Below, in pieces: positions 53,693-62,836 of a DNA stretch of 64,000 nucleotides; positions within the stretch are counted from its first letter, which is position 1, and each line of letters begins with the position of its first letter. The stretch comes from Haloferax marisrubri (lineage in GTDB: Archaea; Halobacteriota; Halobacteria; Halobacteriales; Haloferacaceae): positions 465,665-529,664 of the forward strand of contig NZ_LOPW02000010.1 in the NCBI RefSeq assembly GCF_001469875.2, in the 5' to 3' direction. The notes beneath the pieces were generated by a model. It had not been told where the DNA came from. It made no database searches and was given only the letters and a program-made list of their open reading frames with translations. A program made the position numbers and the translations under genes.

Positions 53693-54775
53693 TTAGAACG
53701 CGCGCAGGTCTTCGAGCACGGCTTCCGCGTCGCCGGAGGCGATGGTCTCGCGGGCCATCTCCAGCCCCTCGTCGATGGTTTCCGCGTCCTCGCGGGCGTA
53801 GATGCGGAGCGCCGCGTTGAGGGCGACGGCGTCGGCGAAGCGGTCCTCGCGGTCGCCGGCGAGCACGGCCTCCGTGATTTCCGCGGAGTCGCCGGCCACG
53901 TCGTCCTCGTCGACGCCGAGGTCGTCGTACTCGAAGTCCATGCCGTACTCGGCGGTCTCGATGTCGAAGTCGTCGAAGGTGGCCTCGCCGTCGTCGCCGG
54001 CGGTCCACTCGGCGACCTTCGTGTAGCCGGGGCGGATGTCGTCGTAGCCTTCCATGCCCTGGAACATGAGGACGCGGTCGAGGTCGTGGTGCTCGCTCGC
54101 CTCGAAGGTGTTGACCATCTTCTTGGCGAACGCGAGGTGGTAGAACGACCCGAGGTGAACCGAGGCGTTCGCGGGGTTGGCGATGGTCTCGATGGTGTTG
54201 ACGAACGTCCGGACGCCCATGTTGTCGCGGCGCTCCCAGAGGGCGTGGATGGCGGGGTTGAACCGCGGCTGGTAGTAGAAGCCGAAGCCGGTGTCGTCGA
54301 CCATGTCGGCGGACTCCTCGGGGTCGAGTTCCGTGCGGACGCCGAGTTCGTCGAGGACGTGCTTGTAGGCGTCCTGCTTCTGTGTCGGGACGCGGTCGCC
54401 GGAGTGGACGACGACGGGCGTGCCGGCCGCGGCGGCGACGACGCCGGCGGCGACGCCGAGGATGGCGGTCTTGCCCTTGCCGTCGTAGTTCGCGCCGCAG
54501 TCGACGGGGTCGGCGTCGGGTTCGGCGTACTCGACGTGTTCGGCCATCACGTCGGCGTAGGCGGCGAGTTCCTCCGCGTTGTTGTGCTTCCAGCGGTTGG
54601 CGAGCCAGAACGCGCCGAGCGTCGTGTGGTCCGGTTCGCCGGCGAGGATGCGGCGCATCGCCTCGGACGCCTGCTCGCGGCTCATGTCCTCGGCGGACTT
54701 CGTGCCTGTGCCGACGACTTCCGTCATCAGACGCTTCAGCGGCCATTCCCCGAACTCGCTGTCGACTACTGCCAT
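53693..54775 (-). CDS. Anthranilate phosphoribosyltransferase-like protein (TrpD2 type)
   Basis: 360 residues. Glycosyltransferase family 3 patterns: MTEVVGTGTKSAEDMSREQA start, DCGANYDGKGKTAILGVAAG and VVVHSGDRVPTQKQDAYKHV. These phosphoribosyl-binding segments fit TrpD paralogues that lack the tryptophan operon. No trp gene is nearby and an acidic insert (about 250-290; FDDFDIETAEYGMDFEYDD) is unusual. It may act in another phosphoribosyl transfer. It is convergent with the small exported gene (22 bp). Confidence 0.88.
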   Translation of the reverse strand: MAVVDSEFGEWPLKRLMTEVVGTGTKSAEDMSREQASEAMRRILAGEPDHTTLGAFWLANRWKHNNAEELAAYADVMAEHVEYAEPDADPVDCGANYDGKGKTAILGVAAGVVAAAAGTPVVVHSGDRVPTQKQDAYKHVLDELGVRTELDPEESADMVDDTGFGFYYQPRFNPAIHALWERRDNMGVRTFVNTIETIANPANASVHLGSFYHLAFAKKMVNTFEASEHHDLDRVLMFQGMEGYDDIRPGYTKVAEWTAGDDGEATFDDFDIETAEYGMDFEYDDLGVDEDDVAGDSAEITEAVLAGDREDRFADAVALNAALRIYAREDAETIDEGLEMARETIASGDAEAVLEDLRAF

Positions 54776-54883
54776 GCGCCTGTGTTCGGGCGAGCGGTCA
54801 AAAAACGTCCCGTTCGGTCCCGTCGCCCGGGAGCGACGACGCCGTCCGAAAGCGATAGGCTTCCCGACTCCTAACGCCGGGTA

Positions 54884-55927
54884 ATGAGCGCGTTGTCGGA
54901 TGATTGGCGGGACGGCATCGACGAGGTCGATGCGGCGCTTATCGACGGCTACCAGAGCGGCTTCCCGGTCGAACGGCGGCCGTTCCGCGCCGTCGCCGAG
55001 GCGTTAGGCATCGACGAGGACGACGCCCTCGACCGCGTCCGTCGGCTCCGCGACGACGGCATCTTCCGGCGGTTCGGTCCGGTCCTCAACCCGCCGGTCA
55101 TCGGGAGTTCGACCCTCGCGGCCGTCTCGGCTCCCGAGGAACGCTTCGAGGAGGTCGCCGAGCTCATCAACGGCTACCGCCAGGTGAACCACAACTACCG
55201 CCGCGCCCACGAGTGGAACATGTGGTTCGTCGTCACCGCCGGCTCCCGCGAGACGCGCGACCGCATCCTCGCCGAAATCGAGGAGCGAACGGGTTGCGAG
55301 GTGCTGAACCTCCCGATGCTCACCGACTACTACATCGACCTCGAATTCCCCATCGTCAACGACGACCGCTTCGCCCGCGAGAGCCTCGGCGCGACCGACG
55401 TGAGCGCCACCCGCATCTCCGAGGACGCGACCGGCGACCTCTCGGCGCTCGAAGCCCGCCTGCTCGTGGAGATTCAGGGCGGCTTCCCCCTGTCGAAGAC
55501 GCCCTACCGGGACGTGGCCGACGCCCTCGACGCCGAGGTCGACGACGTGCTCGTCGCCGTCGAGCGCCTGCTCGCCGACGGCTGTATCAAGCGCATCGGC
55601 TGCGTCGTCAACCACATCGTCACCGGCTTTCGGAACAACTGCATGGTCGTCTGGAACGTCCCCGACGACGAACTCGACGCCCGCGGCGAGGCCGTCGGGA
55701 GCCTCCCGTACGTCACGCTCTGTTATCACCGGCCGCGCCGCCCCGAGCAGGGCTGGGAGTACAATCTGTTTACCATGATTCACGGCCGGGACGCCGACGC
55801 CGTCGACGAGAAGATAGACGAACTCGCCGCCGACCACCTGCCGTTCGACCACGAGCGACTCTACTCGACGGCGAAACTGAAGCAGACCGGCGCGCAGTAC
55901 GAGGAGCTCGTGGGCTCCGACGACTGA
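54884..55927 (+). CDS. ahbAB: Fused AhbA-AhbB type siroheme decarboxylase (Lrp/AsnC-like)
   Basis: 347 residues formed by two tandem Lrp/AsnC-like units, each a helix-turn-helix followed by a RAM-like domain (first about 14-160, second about 180-340). The second ends in NNCMVVWNVPDDELDARGEA and TLCYHRPRRPEQGWEYNLF; the first has NHNYRRAHEWNMWFV. The His and Tyr/Trp positions match AhbA/AhbB siroheme decarboxylases that act in the alternative (siroheme) heme pathway, and AhbA and AhbB are usually separate genes. Here both halves lie in one chain. It is monocistronic; AhbC/AhbD are not in view. Confidence 0.87.
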   Translation: MSALSDDWRDGIDEVDAALIDGYQSGFPVERRPFRAVAEALGIDEDDALDRVRRLRDDGIFRRFGPVLNPPVIGSSTLAAVSAPEERFEEVAELINGYRQVNHNYRRAHEWNMWFVVTAGSRETRDRILAEIEERTGCEVLNLPMLTDYYIDLEFPIVNDDRFARESLGATDVSATRISEDATGDLSALEARLLVEIQGGFPLSKTPYRDVADALDAEVDDVLVAVERLLADGCIKRIGCVVNHIVTGFRNNCMVVWNVPDDELDARGEAVGSLPYVTLCYHRPRRPEQGWEYNLFTMIHGRDADAVDEKIDELAADHLPFDHERLYSTAKLKQTGAQYEELVGSDD

Positions 55928-55975
55928 GGAGAAACAGCACTCGTTTTCGACGCCCGCACCGTCGTCCGCGTTACT

Positions 55976-56845
55976 TCACCGCGAGAGCGGCGACAGCCGG
56001 TAGAGCATCCGCGCGGCCTGCGCGACGCCCGTCTTCGCCAGCGACCCGCTCTTGAGCGCGCCGATTTTCGCGTAGTAGCCGGACTTGAACGCGCCCTTCT
56101 TGGCGAGCAGCGCGCTCCCGAGCGCCCCGCGCTTGGCGTAGTACGCGGACTTCCGGCCGGCCGCGCCGGCGTAGTGTTTCGTGCTCGTCGGAATCGGCGT
56201 TCGGCGGCCTTGGACCTCGGTCGAGCCGTTGCGGATGGCGTCCAAGATGTCGTCGCCGCTGAGGGAGGCGCGCGACACGTCGGGGATGTCGATTTCCGTG
56301 TAGGCGCGACCGACGTACCCGACTTTGTGGGCGTCGCTGCCGGCGACGCCGGGGTACTGGCGATTCGCCGCGAACCGGCGGGCGCGGCGGTTCTTGTAGC
56401 CCGTGAAGAGCCACGAGTTGTACGTCTCGATGGCGTCGAAGGCGTCGCCGCCCGCGGCGTCGTGATACCGGCCGAGCCGACGGCGACCGATGCCGTGTCG
56501 GCTCCGCTGGAAGGGGTGCGGGACGATGGCGACGCCGCCGCGCTCGCGCACCCAGCGGGCCGTCTCGTCCAGCGGGCGACGACGCGGCGGAAGCTCCTCC
56601 ACGCCGAGCGCGAGGAGGTGGCCGTCGGCCGTCGAGACTTCCACGCCGGGGATGCCGACGAGGCCGTACATCGGTGCGAGTTGCGCCGCTCGAAGGGACT
56701 CGTCGATGACGTCGTGGTCGGTGACGACGACGGCGTCCAACCCGATTTCGGCGGCCTGCTCCAAGATGAGCTCCACCGGGTCGTGCGCGTCGTACGAGCC
56801 TTCCGAGTGCACGTGGGGGTCGATGCGGACGGTCAGCGCGGACAC
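55976..56845 (-). CDS. PHP-family metal-dependent phosphoesterase
   Basis: 289 residues from a GTG. Metal-binding motifs are DPHVHSEGSYDAHDPVEL (His pair), VVTDHDVIDES, VEVSTADGHLL, IVPHPFQRSR and GSDAHKVGYVG, so the trinuclear PHP site is complete. It cleaves phosphoester bonds in some nucleotide or phosphate ester. The C-terminal 65 residues have four near repeats of the type YAKRGALGS, LAKKGAFKS, YAKIGALKS, LAKTG, of unknown role. It is leftward and faces away from the Rieske gene. Confidence 0.88.
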   Translation of the reverse strand: MSALTVRIDPHVHSEGSYDAHDPVELILEQAAEIGLDAVVVTDHDVIDESLRAAQLAPMYGLVGIPGVEVSTADGHLLALGVEELPPRRRPLDETARWVRERGGVAIVPHPFQRSRHGIGRRRLGRYHDAAGGDAFDAIETYNSWLFTGYKNRRARRFAANRQYPGVAGSDAHKVGYVGRAYTEIDIPDVSRASLSGDDILDAIRNGSTEVQGRRTPIPTSTKHYAGAAGRKSAYYAKRGALGSALLAKKGAFKSGYYAKIGALKSGSLAKTGVAQAARMLYRLSPLSR

Positions 56846-56889
56846 GCTTCCTCGTTAGGCTTCGGTAACGAAAAAGACACGCCCGAATC

Positions 56890-56906
56890 GTGCTATCTCG
56901 CAGCAC
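56890..56906. promoter_or_regulatory. 17-bp palindrome upstream of PHP gene (motif copy B)
   Basis: GTGCTATCTCGCAGCAC matches the copy at 44528-44544 in 15 of 17 positions. It is 45 bp before the PHP start and 147 bp before the divergent Rieske gene. CCCGA (56882-56886) and TCGGG (56912-56916) lie outside it and extend the symmetry. Confidence 0.4.
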
Positions 56907-57022
56907 AGCACTCGGGCAATCCGATGGAATCCCGACACCCACCGGAACGACCGTGAAAACCCGCGGGCGCGGAGGGTTCAGGAATACGTCACACTACCGA
57001 CGTAAATTCGTTTCAGCGAATC

Positions 57023-57029
57023 TTTAGGA
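57023..57029 (+). promoter_or_regulatory. TATA box of the Rieske fusion gene
   Basis: TTTAGGA about 27 nt before the ATG at 57053. It supports a leaderless start at that ATG rather than the GTG at 57047. Confidence 0.5.
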
Positions 57030-57052
57030 ATTATCGTGTCGAACGTGTGCAC

Positions 57053-58807
57053 ATGGCATCCCAAGACCGCTTTCGTCCCGCCGCCGACCTCGCGAACCTC
57101 CGCGAGTCGGGCCGCGAACTCGTCGCGCTGGACGGACGCTCTATCGTCCTCTTCGACCACGAAGGTTCCGTCAGGGCCATCGACAACGCTTGTCCGCACA
57201 TGGGTTTTCCCCTCGTTCGCGGCTCCGTGGACGAGGGCGTACTGACCTGTCACTGGCACCACGCTCGGTTCGAACTCTCCTGCGGCGACACCTTCGACCC
57301 GTGGGCCGACGACGTGCGGACCTACCCCGTGGAGGTGCGCGAGGGAACGGTCTACGTCGACCCGAACCCCGAGCCGGACGACCCCCCGGCGGTCCGCTGG
57401 TCGAACCGGCTGGAAGACGGCCTCGAACAGAACCTCCGGCTGGTCGTCGCGAAGTCCGTCATCGGCCTCCTCGACGCCGGCGTCGAGCCGACGGAGCCGC
57501 TTTCGACCGGCGTCCGGTTCGGCTGTCGCTACCGGCGCGACGGCTGGGGGTCGGGACTCACCATCCTGACCGCGATGGCGAACGTCCTCCCCGACCTCGC
57601 CCCCGACGACCGGAAGCGCGCGCTCTATCAGGGGCTCGTCCACGTCGCGGGCGACGTCTCCGACGAGCCGCCGCAGTTCGAACAGGACGCGCTCGGCGCG
57701 ACCGACACCGACTTCGACCGCCTGCGGTCGTGGTTCCGCGAGAACGTCGAGGTCCGCGACCCGGACGGCGCGGAACGCGTCCTCCGGACCGCCATCGCGG
57801 CCGGTCACGACGACGCTGAACTCGCCGGCATGGTCGCCGCCGCGGCCACCGACCACCGCTACCTCGACACGGGGCACGTCCTCGACTTCGTGAACAAGGC
57901 CTGCGAGGCGCTCGACCACGTCGGCTGGGACCGCGCCGACGAGGTCCTCCCGAGCCTCGTCCGCGGACTCGCTCGCGCCGACCGGGCCGAGGAGTCCGCC
58001 GAGTGGCGTCGCCCAATCGACCTCGCGGGCACGCTCGACGACGTGTTCGCCGACCTCGACGACCACGTCGCCGCCGGCGCGGGCGAGACGTGGTCCCGCC
58101 CGGACGACCTGCTCGATACCCTCCTCGGCGACGACCCGCACGTCATCGTCGACGCGCTGACCGGGGCGATTCGGAGCGGCGCGACGCCCGCCCAACTCGC
58201 CGATGTCGTCGCCTTCGCCGCCGGGACCCGCGTCGCGCGGTTCTCGACCACCAACGAGTTCGGCGACTGGAACACGGTCCACCACACGTTCACCTACGCC
58301 AACGCGGTCCATCGGCTCGCCGAGCGGACGGGCGCGAAAGAGCTCTACCGCGGCGCGTTCGACGCCGCCGTCAACGTCTACCTCGACCGGTTCCTGAACA
58401 CGCCGCCGGCCCCGCTTCCCGACCCGGCCCCCGACGCCGACCCCGCGGAAGCACTCGAAACGCTGTCCGCGGCGTTCGACGCCGAGGGACGGGTGAACGA
58501 CGCCGGCCGGGCGGCCGCGGTTTTCCTCGACGGCGGCGGCGACCCGGCGAGGCTCCGCCGCGAACTCGGGGGCGCGCTGCTCCGCGAGGACGCCGGCTTC
58601 CACACCTATCAGGCGCTCGAAGCCGGGTTCGAACAGGCGGCGACGCGGCCGCCCGAGGAGGCGCGGACCCTCCTCGTCGGCGTCGCGCGCTACCTCGCGG
58701 CGCACTCGCCGACGCGCCGGGAGCGAGAACAGACGTTCAGCATCGCCGCGCGACTCCAGCGCGGCGAGTCGGTGTACGGCGAGGACGTCGAAGACGCGGC
58801 CCGCTGA
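57053..58807 (+). CDS. Rieske [2Fe-2S] protein fused to a long helical domain
   Basis: 584 residues. The first about 105 form a Rieske domain with CPH (Cys47, His49) and CHWH (Cys66, His69), the 2Fe-2S ligands of soluble ferredoxin-like forms. The remaining 480 residues are helical and polar, with repeats of the type TDHRYLDTGHVLDFVNKACEAL and THTFTYANAVHRL-like segments (HHTFTYANAVHRLAER), and conserved histidines that could bind metal. No known oxygenase alpha-subunit signature (D-x2-H-x4-H) is evident. A redox enzyme of unknown reaction is inferred. No reductase is adjacent; an FAD oxidoreductase lies convergent. Confidence 0.88.
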   Translation: MASQDRFRPAADLANLRESGRELVALDGRSIVLFDHEGSVRAIDNACPHMGFPLVRGSVDEGVLTCHWHHARFELSCGDTFDPWADDVRTYPVEVREGTVYVDPNPEPDDPPAVRWSNRLEDGLEQNLRLVVAKSVIGLLDAGVEPTEPLSTGVRFGCRYRRDGWGSGLTILTAMANVLPDLAPDDRKRALYQGLVHVAGDVSDEPPQFEQDALGATDTDFDRLRSWFRENVEVRDPDGAERVLRTAIAAGHDDAELAGMVAAAATDHRYLDTGHVLDFVNKACEALDHVGWDRADEVLPSLVRGLARADRAEESAEWRRPIDLAGTLDDVFADLDDHVAAGAGETWSRPDDLLDTLLGDDPHVIVDALTGAIRSGATPAQLADVVAFAAGTRVARFSTTNEFGDWNTVHHTFTYANAVHRLAERTGAKELYRGAFDAAVNVYLDRFLNTPPAPLPDPAPDADPAEALETLSAAFDAEGRVNDAGRAAAVFLDGGGDPARLRRELGGALLREDAGFHTYQALEAGFEQAATRPPEEARTLLVGVARYLAAHSPTRREREQTFSIAARLQRGESVYGEDVEDAAR

Positions 58808-58861
58808 CCCCGCGCCGGGGTCGTCGCGTCGGCCCCCGTCGCTGTCGCCGTCGTCTCTTTT

Positions 58862-59896
58862 CTACTGCTCGGCGATTCGCTCGCCCGCGTCGACGCCGCT
58901 CCAGAGCGCGGCGTGGACCCGGCCCTCGCCGACCGTCCAGTCGCCAGCGAAGTAGAGGCCGTGAGACTCCCCGCGGCGGAGTATCTCGCGGTCGGCGACG
59001 CCGTCGGGGAGGGCGTACCGCCAGCCCTGGTCGTCCACCCAGTCGGGGTCGCGCAGGCGCTCGTCGTCGAGGAGTTCGGCGACCATCCCGGCGACCTCGT
59101 CGGCCGCGTCGGAGAGGGGGTCGTCGTAGTGCGCCTCCGACCACTCGGGGCTCGGTTGGACGACGAGCAGGCTCTCGCCGTCGGGGACGTGTCCCTCCTT
59201 GCACTCCTCGCGGGCGACCCAGCCGATCGGGTGGGTCTTGTCTGGGTTGACGAGGGCGTACCACGGCTCCTCGCGCTCGAAGGGGTAGTGGAGGACGACG
59301 GTTCGAACCGTCCGGTACTCGACGCTCCCGATGGCCTCGCGGAGCGCGACCATGCACTGGTCGCCCCAGCCCATCTCGGTGAGAATCCCGGCCGTCTGCG
59401 GGGCCGGCGGCGTCAGGAGCACCGAGTCGAACGGGCCGTGGCGCGTCCCCGCCTCGTCGACGACGGACCAGTAGCCGCTGTCGGGGTTGTGGTCGATAGC
59501 GGCGACGCGCGTCTCGCGCTCGACCGTCGCTTCGGTCTCCGCGAGCAGGCGCTTCGCCAGTTGGGTGATGCCCTCGGTCCACGTCCACTTGTGTTGGTCC
59601 CGCTCGTCGCCCTCGGAGATGACGCCGTCGCCGTCGAACGTCCAGACCGGTTCGTCGATGTCGACCAACCCGTCCGCGCCCAGTCCGCGGACGAGCCGTT
59701 CCGTGCGGCGGTCGTAGTCTTTCACGTAGTTCGCGCCGTGGTCGTACCGACAGCCGTGTCGGCGGCGCGTCGCGGCGCGCCCGCACACGCCGCGGCTCTT
59801 CTCGAGAATCGTGACGCTCGCGTTCGCCTCGCGGAGCGCGTAGGCCGCGCCAGCCCCAGCGGCCCCGGCTCCGACGATGCACACGTCGCGAGTCAT
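58862..59896 (-). CDS. FAD/NAD(P)-dependent amine oxidoreductase-like protein
   Basis: 344 residues from the ATG at 59896. The dinucleotide fold VGAGAAGAGAAYALREANAS (about 7-26) is complete, and RHGCRYDHGANYVKDYD, then AGDWTVGEGRVHAALWSG mark the renalase/flavin-dependent amine oxidase group. It oxidises an unknown small molecule using FAD. Size and pattern are normal. It is convergent with the Rieske fusion gene (54 bp between stops) and might serve as its partner, but that is not shown. Confidence 0.88.
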   Translation of the reverse strand: MTRDVCIVGAGAAGAGAAYALREANASVTILEKSRGVCGRAATRRRHGCRYDHGANYVKDYDRRTERLVRGLGADGLVDIDEPVWTFDGDGVISEGDERDQHKWTWTEGITQLAKRLLAETEATVERETRVAAIDHNPDSGYWSVVDEAGTRHGPFDSVLLTPPAPQTAGILTEMGWGDQCMVALREAIGSVEYRTVRTVVLHYPFEREEPWYALVNPDKTHPIGWVAREECKEGHVPDGESLLVVQPSPEWSEAHYDDPLSDAADEVAGMVAELLDDERLRDPDWVDDQGWRYALPDGVADREILRRGESHGLYFAGDWTVGEGRVHAALWSGVDAGERIAEQ

Positions 59897-60051
59897 CTCG
59901 CCACCCCGCGTGTGAGTCCAGCCAGCATTGGTCAAACGTGAGGCTTCGAGGCGCTAAAAGACTCGCAACGCGGCGGGATTGGGGACCGCGCCCACGCCTC
60001 CACCCCGGCCGGAGGCGAAAACGATTCACGTCGCGCCGCCGGAGTCCGGGT

Positions 60052-60783
60052 ATGTACGACTCGGTCATCTTCGACCACGACGGCGTGTTGACGACGCTCG
60101 TCGAGCTTTCGCCCCTCCGCGACGCGACGTGGGACGCCTTCGCCGAACTCGGCGTCGCCGACCCCGACCCGGACCACGTCGAGCAGGTGGTCATCCACGT
60201 CACGCCCGAGGACGTGCGCGCCGCCGCCGAGCCCTACGACCTCGACCCCGAGACGCTGTTCCGCGTCCGCGACGAACTCCAGTCGGCCGCCCAACAGCGG
60301 GCCATCGCCGACGGCCAGAAGGTCCCCTACGACGACTTCGACGCGCTCCGCCGCATCGACGCCCCGATGGGCATCGTCTCCAGCAACCAGCAGGCGACCA
60401 TCGACTTCGTCCTCGACCACCTCGATGCGACCGACCTGTTCGGAACCGCCTACGGCCGCGAGCCCTCGATGACGAGCCTCCACCGCAAGAAGCCCGAACC
60501 TTACTACCTCGAACGCGCCATGGCCGACCTCGGCGTCGAATCGCCGCTGTTCGTCGGCGACAGCGACAGCGACATCGCCGCCGCCGAGGCCGCGGGCGTC
60601 GACTCCGCGTTCATCCGCCGCGGCCACCGCGCCGACCACACGCCGACGCCCGATCCGACCCACGAAATCGCCGGCCTCGACGACCTGCTCGAACTCGACG
60701 GGGTGCCCGTCGTCGGCGACGCGTCCGCCGCGTCGGGTCCCGCGGCCGACGGCGGCCGCGAAGGCGGAGCGCCGTCTCGATGA
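60052..60783 (+). CDS. HAD-superfamily hydrolase
   Basis: 243 residues from the ATG at 60052. Motif I FDHDGVL (Asp8, Asp10), motif II SSNQQ, motif III lysine in HRKKPEPYYLERA, and motif IV VGDSDSDIAAAEAAG are all present, with a cap insertion after motif I. It hydrolyses a phosphate ester. The C-terminal 30 residues are Gly/Ala-rich and disordered. Its stop overlaps the ATG of the aldo-keto reductase (ATGA), so the two are coupled. Confidence 0.92.
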   Translation: MYDSVIFDHDGVLTTLVELSPLRDATWDAFAELGVADPDPDHVEQVVIHVTPEDVRAAAEPYDLDPETLFRVRDELQSAAQQRAIADGQKVPYDDFDALRRIDAPMGIVSSNQQATIDFVLDHLDATDLFGTAYGREPSMTSLHRKKPEPYYLERAMADLGVESPLFVGDSDSDIAAAEAAGVDSAFIRRGHRADHTPTPDPTHEIAGLDDLLELDGVPVVGDASAASGPAADGGREGGAPSR

Positions 60784-61556
60784 CCCGGTCGCTCCCCCGC
60801 ATCGGCCTCGGGACGATGGGCCTCGACACGCCCGACGAGGCCGCCGCCGTGACGACGGCGCTGGAGTTGGGTTACCGCCACGTCGATACCGCGCAGATTT
60901 ACGGGAACGAGGCGGTCGTCGGCGATGCGCTCGCGGCCGCCGACGTGCCCCGCGAGGACGTGACGCTCGCAACCAAGGTCTGGGCGGACAGCCTCGCGCC
61001 CGCCGACGTGCGCCGGACGACCCGCGAGAGCCTCGAAACGCTCGGAACCGACTCCGTCGACCTCCTGTACGTCCACCGCCCCATCGACACCTACGACCCC
61101 GAGGCGACGCTTGCGGCCTTCGACGAACTCGTCGACGACGGCCTCGCCCGCGGGGTCGGCGTGAGCAACTTCACTATCGCCGAGCTAGACGAGGCACTCG
61201 ACCTGCTCGACGCGCCGCTCGTCGCTCACCAGACGGAGTACCACCCGCTGTTCCAGCGCCCCGCGCTCCTCGACCACGCCGAGGAACACGGCTACGACGT
61301 TGTCGCCTACTCGCCGCTTTCGGGGGGCCGCGTCCGCGACGTGGACGAGGTCGTCGCGGTCGCGGAGAAACACGGCGCGACACCCGAGGCGGTGAGCCTC
61401 GCGTGGCTGGCCGCCAAGGGGCTGTGCCCCATTCCGAAGGCGTCGAGCGAGAAGCATCTCCGGGCGAATCTCGACGCCGTCTCGCTGGAACTCGATGCGG
61501 CCGACGTGGCGGCCATCGACGGTATCGAATTTGAGGTCGAACTGTTTCCCGAGTGA
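60780..61556 (+). CDS. Aldo-keto reductase
   Basis: 258 residues. RIGLGTMGLD, GYRHVDTAQIYGNEAVVGDAL (Asp and Tyr of the tetrad), LATKVW (Lys) and YVHRPID (His) are all present, then WLAAKGLCPIPKASSEKHL for the NADP(H) site. It reduces aldehydes or ketones. It follows the HAD gene with a 4-nt overlap. Substrate unknown; the family is broad. Confidence 0.93.
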   Translation: MTRSLPRIGLGTMGLDTPDEAAAVTTALELGYRHVDTAQIYGNEAVVGDALAAADVPREDVTLATKVWADSLAPADVRRTTRESLETLGTDSVDLLYVHRPIDTYDPEATLAAFDELVDDGLARGVGVSNFTIAELDEALDLLDAPLVAHQTEYHPLFQRPALLDHAEEHGYDVVAYSPLSGGRVRDVDEVVAVAEKHGATPEAVSLAWLAAKGLCPIPKASSEKHLRANLDAVSLELDAADVAAIDGIEFEVELFPE

Positions 61557-61642
61557 CGAGTCAGGCGCTCGGCGCCGTCTCGAAGTCTCAATTTCGATAC
61601 TAGTCCCGGAACGATTATAATAAGACGGGCGAGTGTCCGACC

Positions 61643-62347
61643 ATGCGGATTCCGAGTGGGGTAAGCGGGTTCGACGAACTCATCCAGGGGGGCTTCCTCC
61701 CGCGCCGACTGTACGTGCTGAGCGGACCGCCGGGGAGCGGGAAGACGACGTTCACGGCGCAGTTCATGGCCGAGGGGCTACGGAACGGCGAGAAATGCAT
61801 GTACATCACCATGCACGAGACCGAAGACGAACTCGTCAACGACATGTCGAGTTTCGACTTCGGCTTCGAGACGCTCGCCAGTTCCGAGGGTTTTCGCTTC
61901 ATCAATCTCGTGAGCCCGAAGGGCAAACACATCCTCAACCAGTTCTCCCAGACCGGTGGCTCGTCGAGCGTCCAGAGCCTCACCGACAAAATCGTCGCGT
62001 TCGTCAACTCCCGGCAGGTCGACCGCCTCGTCATCGACTCGACGATGTTGCTTCGGCTGTTTTTCGCCAACGGCTCCGAGGAGATGACGCGGTTTCTGAC
62101 GGCGCTCAAGCAGGGCGACGCCACGACGCTTCTCATCTCCGAGATGACCGACCCCTCGTCGTACTCCGACGAGCACTTCCTCGCCCACGGCGTGGTGTTC
62201 TTCCACAACTATCTGGAGGCGACGGGGATGACACGCGGCATTCAGGTCATCAAGATGCGCGGGACGAACATCGACTGCGACATCCGGTCGCTCGAGTTCA
62301 CCGACAACGGACTGGTCGTCGACCCCCGGTCGAAGGTCGACCTCTGA
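61643..62347 (+). CDS. RecA/KaiC-like ATPase
   Basis: 234 residues. Walker A GPPGSGKTTF (28-37), Walker B-like RLVIDSTML (about 130-138), and HETEDELVNDM after a beta strand are as in KaiC/RadA-like one-domain ATPases of haloarchaea. Such proteins serve as signalling or gas-vesicle-type ATPases and some interact with histidine-kinase systems. It is 13 bp upstream of a 138-residue gene, so the two form a probable operon. Confidence 0.9.
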   Translation: MRIPSGVSGFDELIQGGFLPRRLYVLSGPPGSGKTTFTAQFMAEGLRNGEKCMYITMHETEDELVNDMSSFDFGFETLASSEGFRFINLVSPKGKHILNQFSQTGGSSSVQSLTDKIVAFVNSRQVDRLVIDSTMLLRLFFANGSEEMTRFLTALKQGDATTLLISEMTDPSSYSDEHFLAHGVVFFHNYLEATGMTRGIQVIKMRGTNIDCDIRSLEFTDNGLVVDPRSKVDL

Positions 62348-62360
62348 GGTAACCACAACC

Positions 62361-62777
62361 ATGTACGAACGGGTCTTCGGAACGGACTGGCGGACGATTT
62401 CGGACGAGGAGGCCATCCGCCGGATGTACGCCCTCGGCGTCTCCAGCGCGCTCGGCCACCCGAACCGCGGCGAGTTCGAACGCATCCGCCGGCAGGCAGG
62501 GACCGCCTACGGCCGGAGCGTCCTCCAACTCGCCTTCGAGGAGGGCAAACAGCGCGTCGCCCGCAACGAGTCGGAGTACGACTCGAAACAGGACGTCTGG
62601 GAGGCGCTCGTCGACGAGGAGACGACGCCCGCCACGACGGGTCGCGCCGACGTGACGATGCAGAAGCCGACGGACAAACAGGGCATCCCCAACGCCGTCG
62701 GCCGGGCGTCCGTCCTCGACGGGAACGACGACGACTTCGCTCGGATTCGGCTACCGAAGTTCCTCCGACGCGGGTAG
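62361..62777 (+). CDS. Conserved haloarchaeal hypothetical protein paired with the KaiC-like gene
   Basis: 138 residues, 13 bp after the ATPase stop. The N-terminal half is helical: DWRTISDEEAIRRMYALGVS, then GEFERIRRQAGTAYGRSVLQ and AFEEGKQRVARNESEYDS. The C-terminal half is disordered except a final FARIRLPKFLRRG. It may be a partner or substrate adaptor of the ATPase. I do not recognise a family. Confidence 0.78.
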   Translation: MYERVFGTDWRTISDEEAIRRMYALGVSSALGHPNRGEFERIRRQAGTAYGRSVLQLAFEEGKQRVARNESEYDSKQDVWEALVDEETTPATTGRADVTMQKPTDKQGIPNAVGRASVLDGNDDDFARIRLPKFLRRG

Positions 62778-62836
62778 TCGAAGGGACGACGCGAGTAGCC
62801 GACGAGCCTTTGGGCGTTCGAACCCTCTCTCGACGT

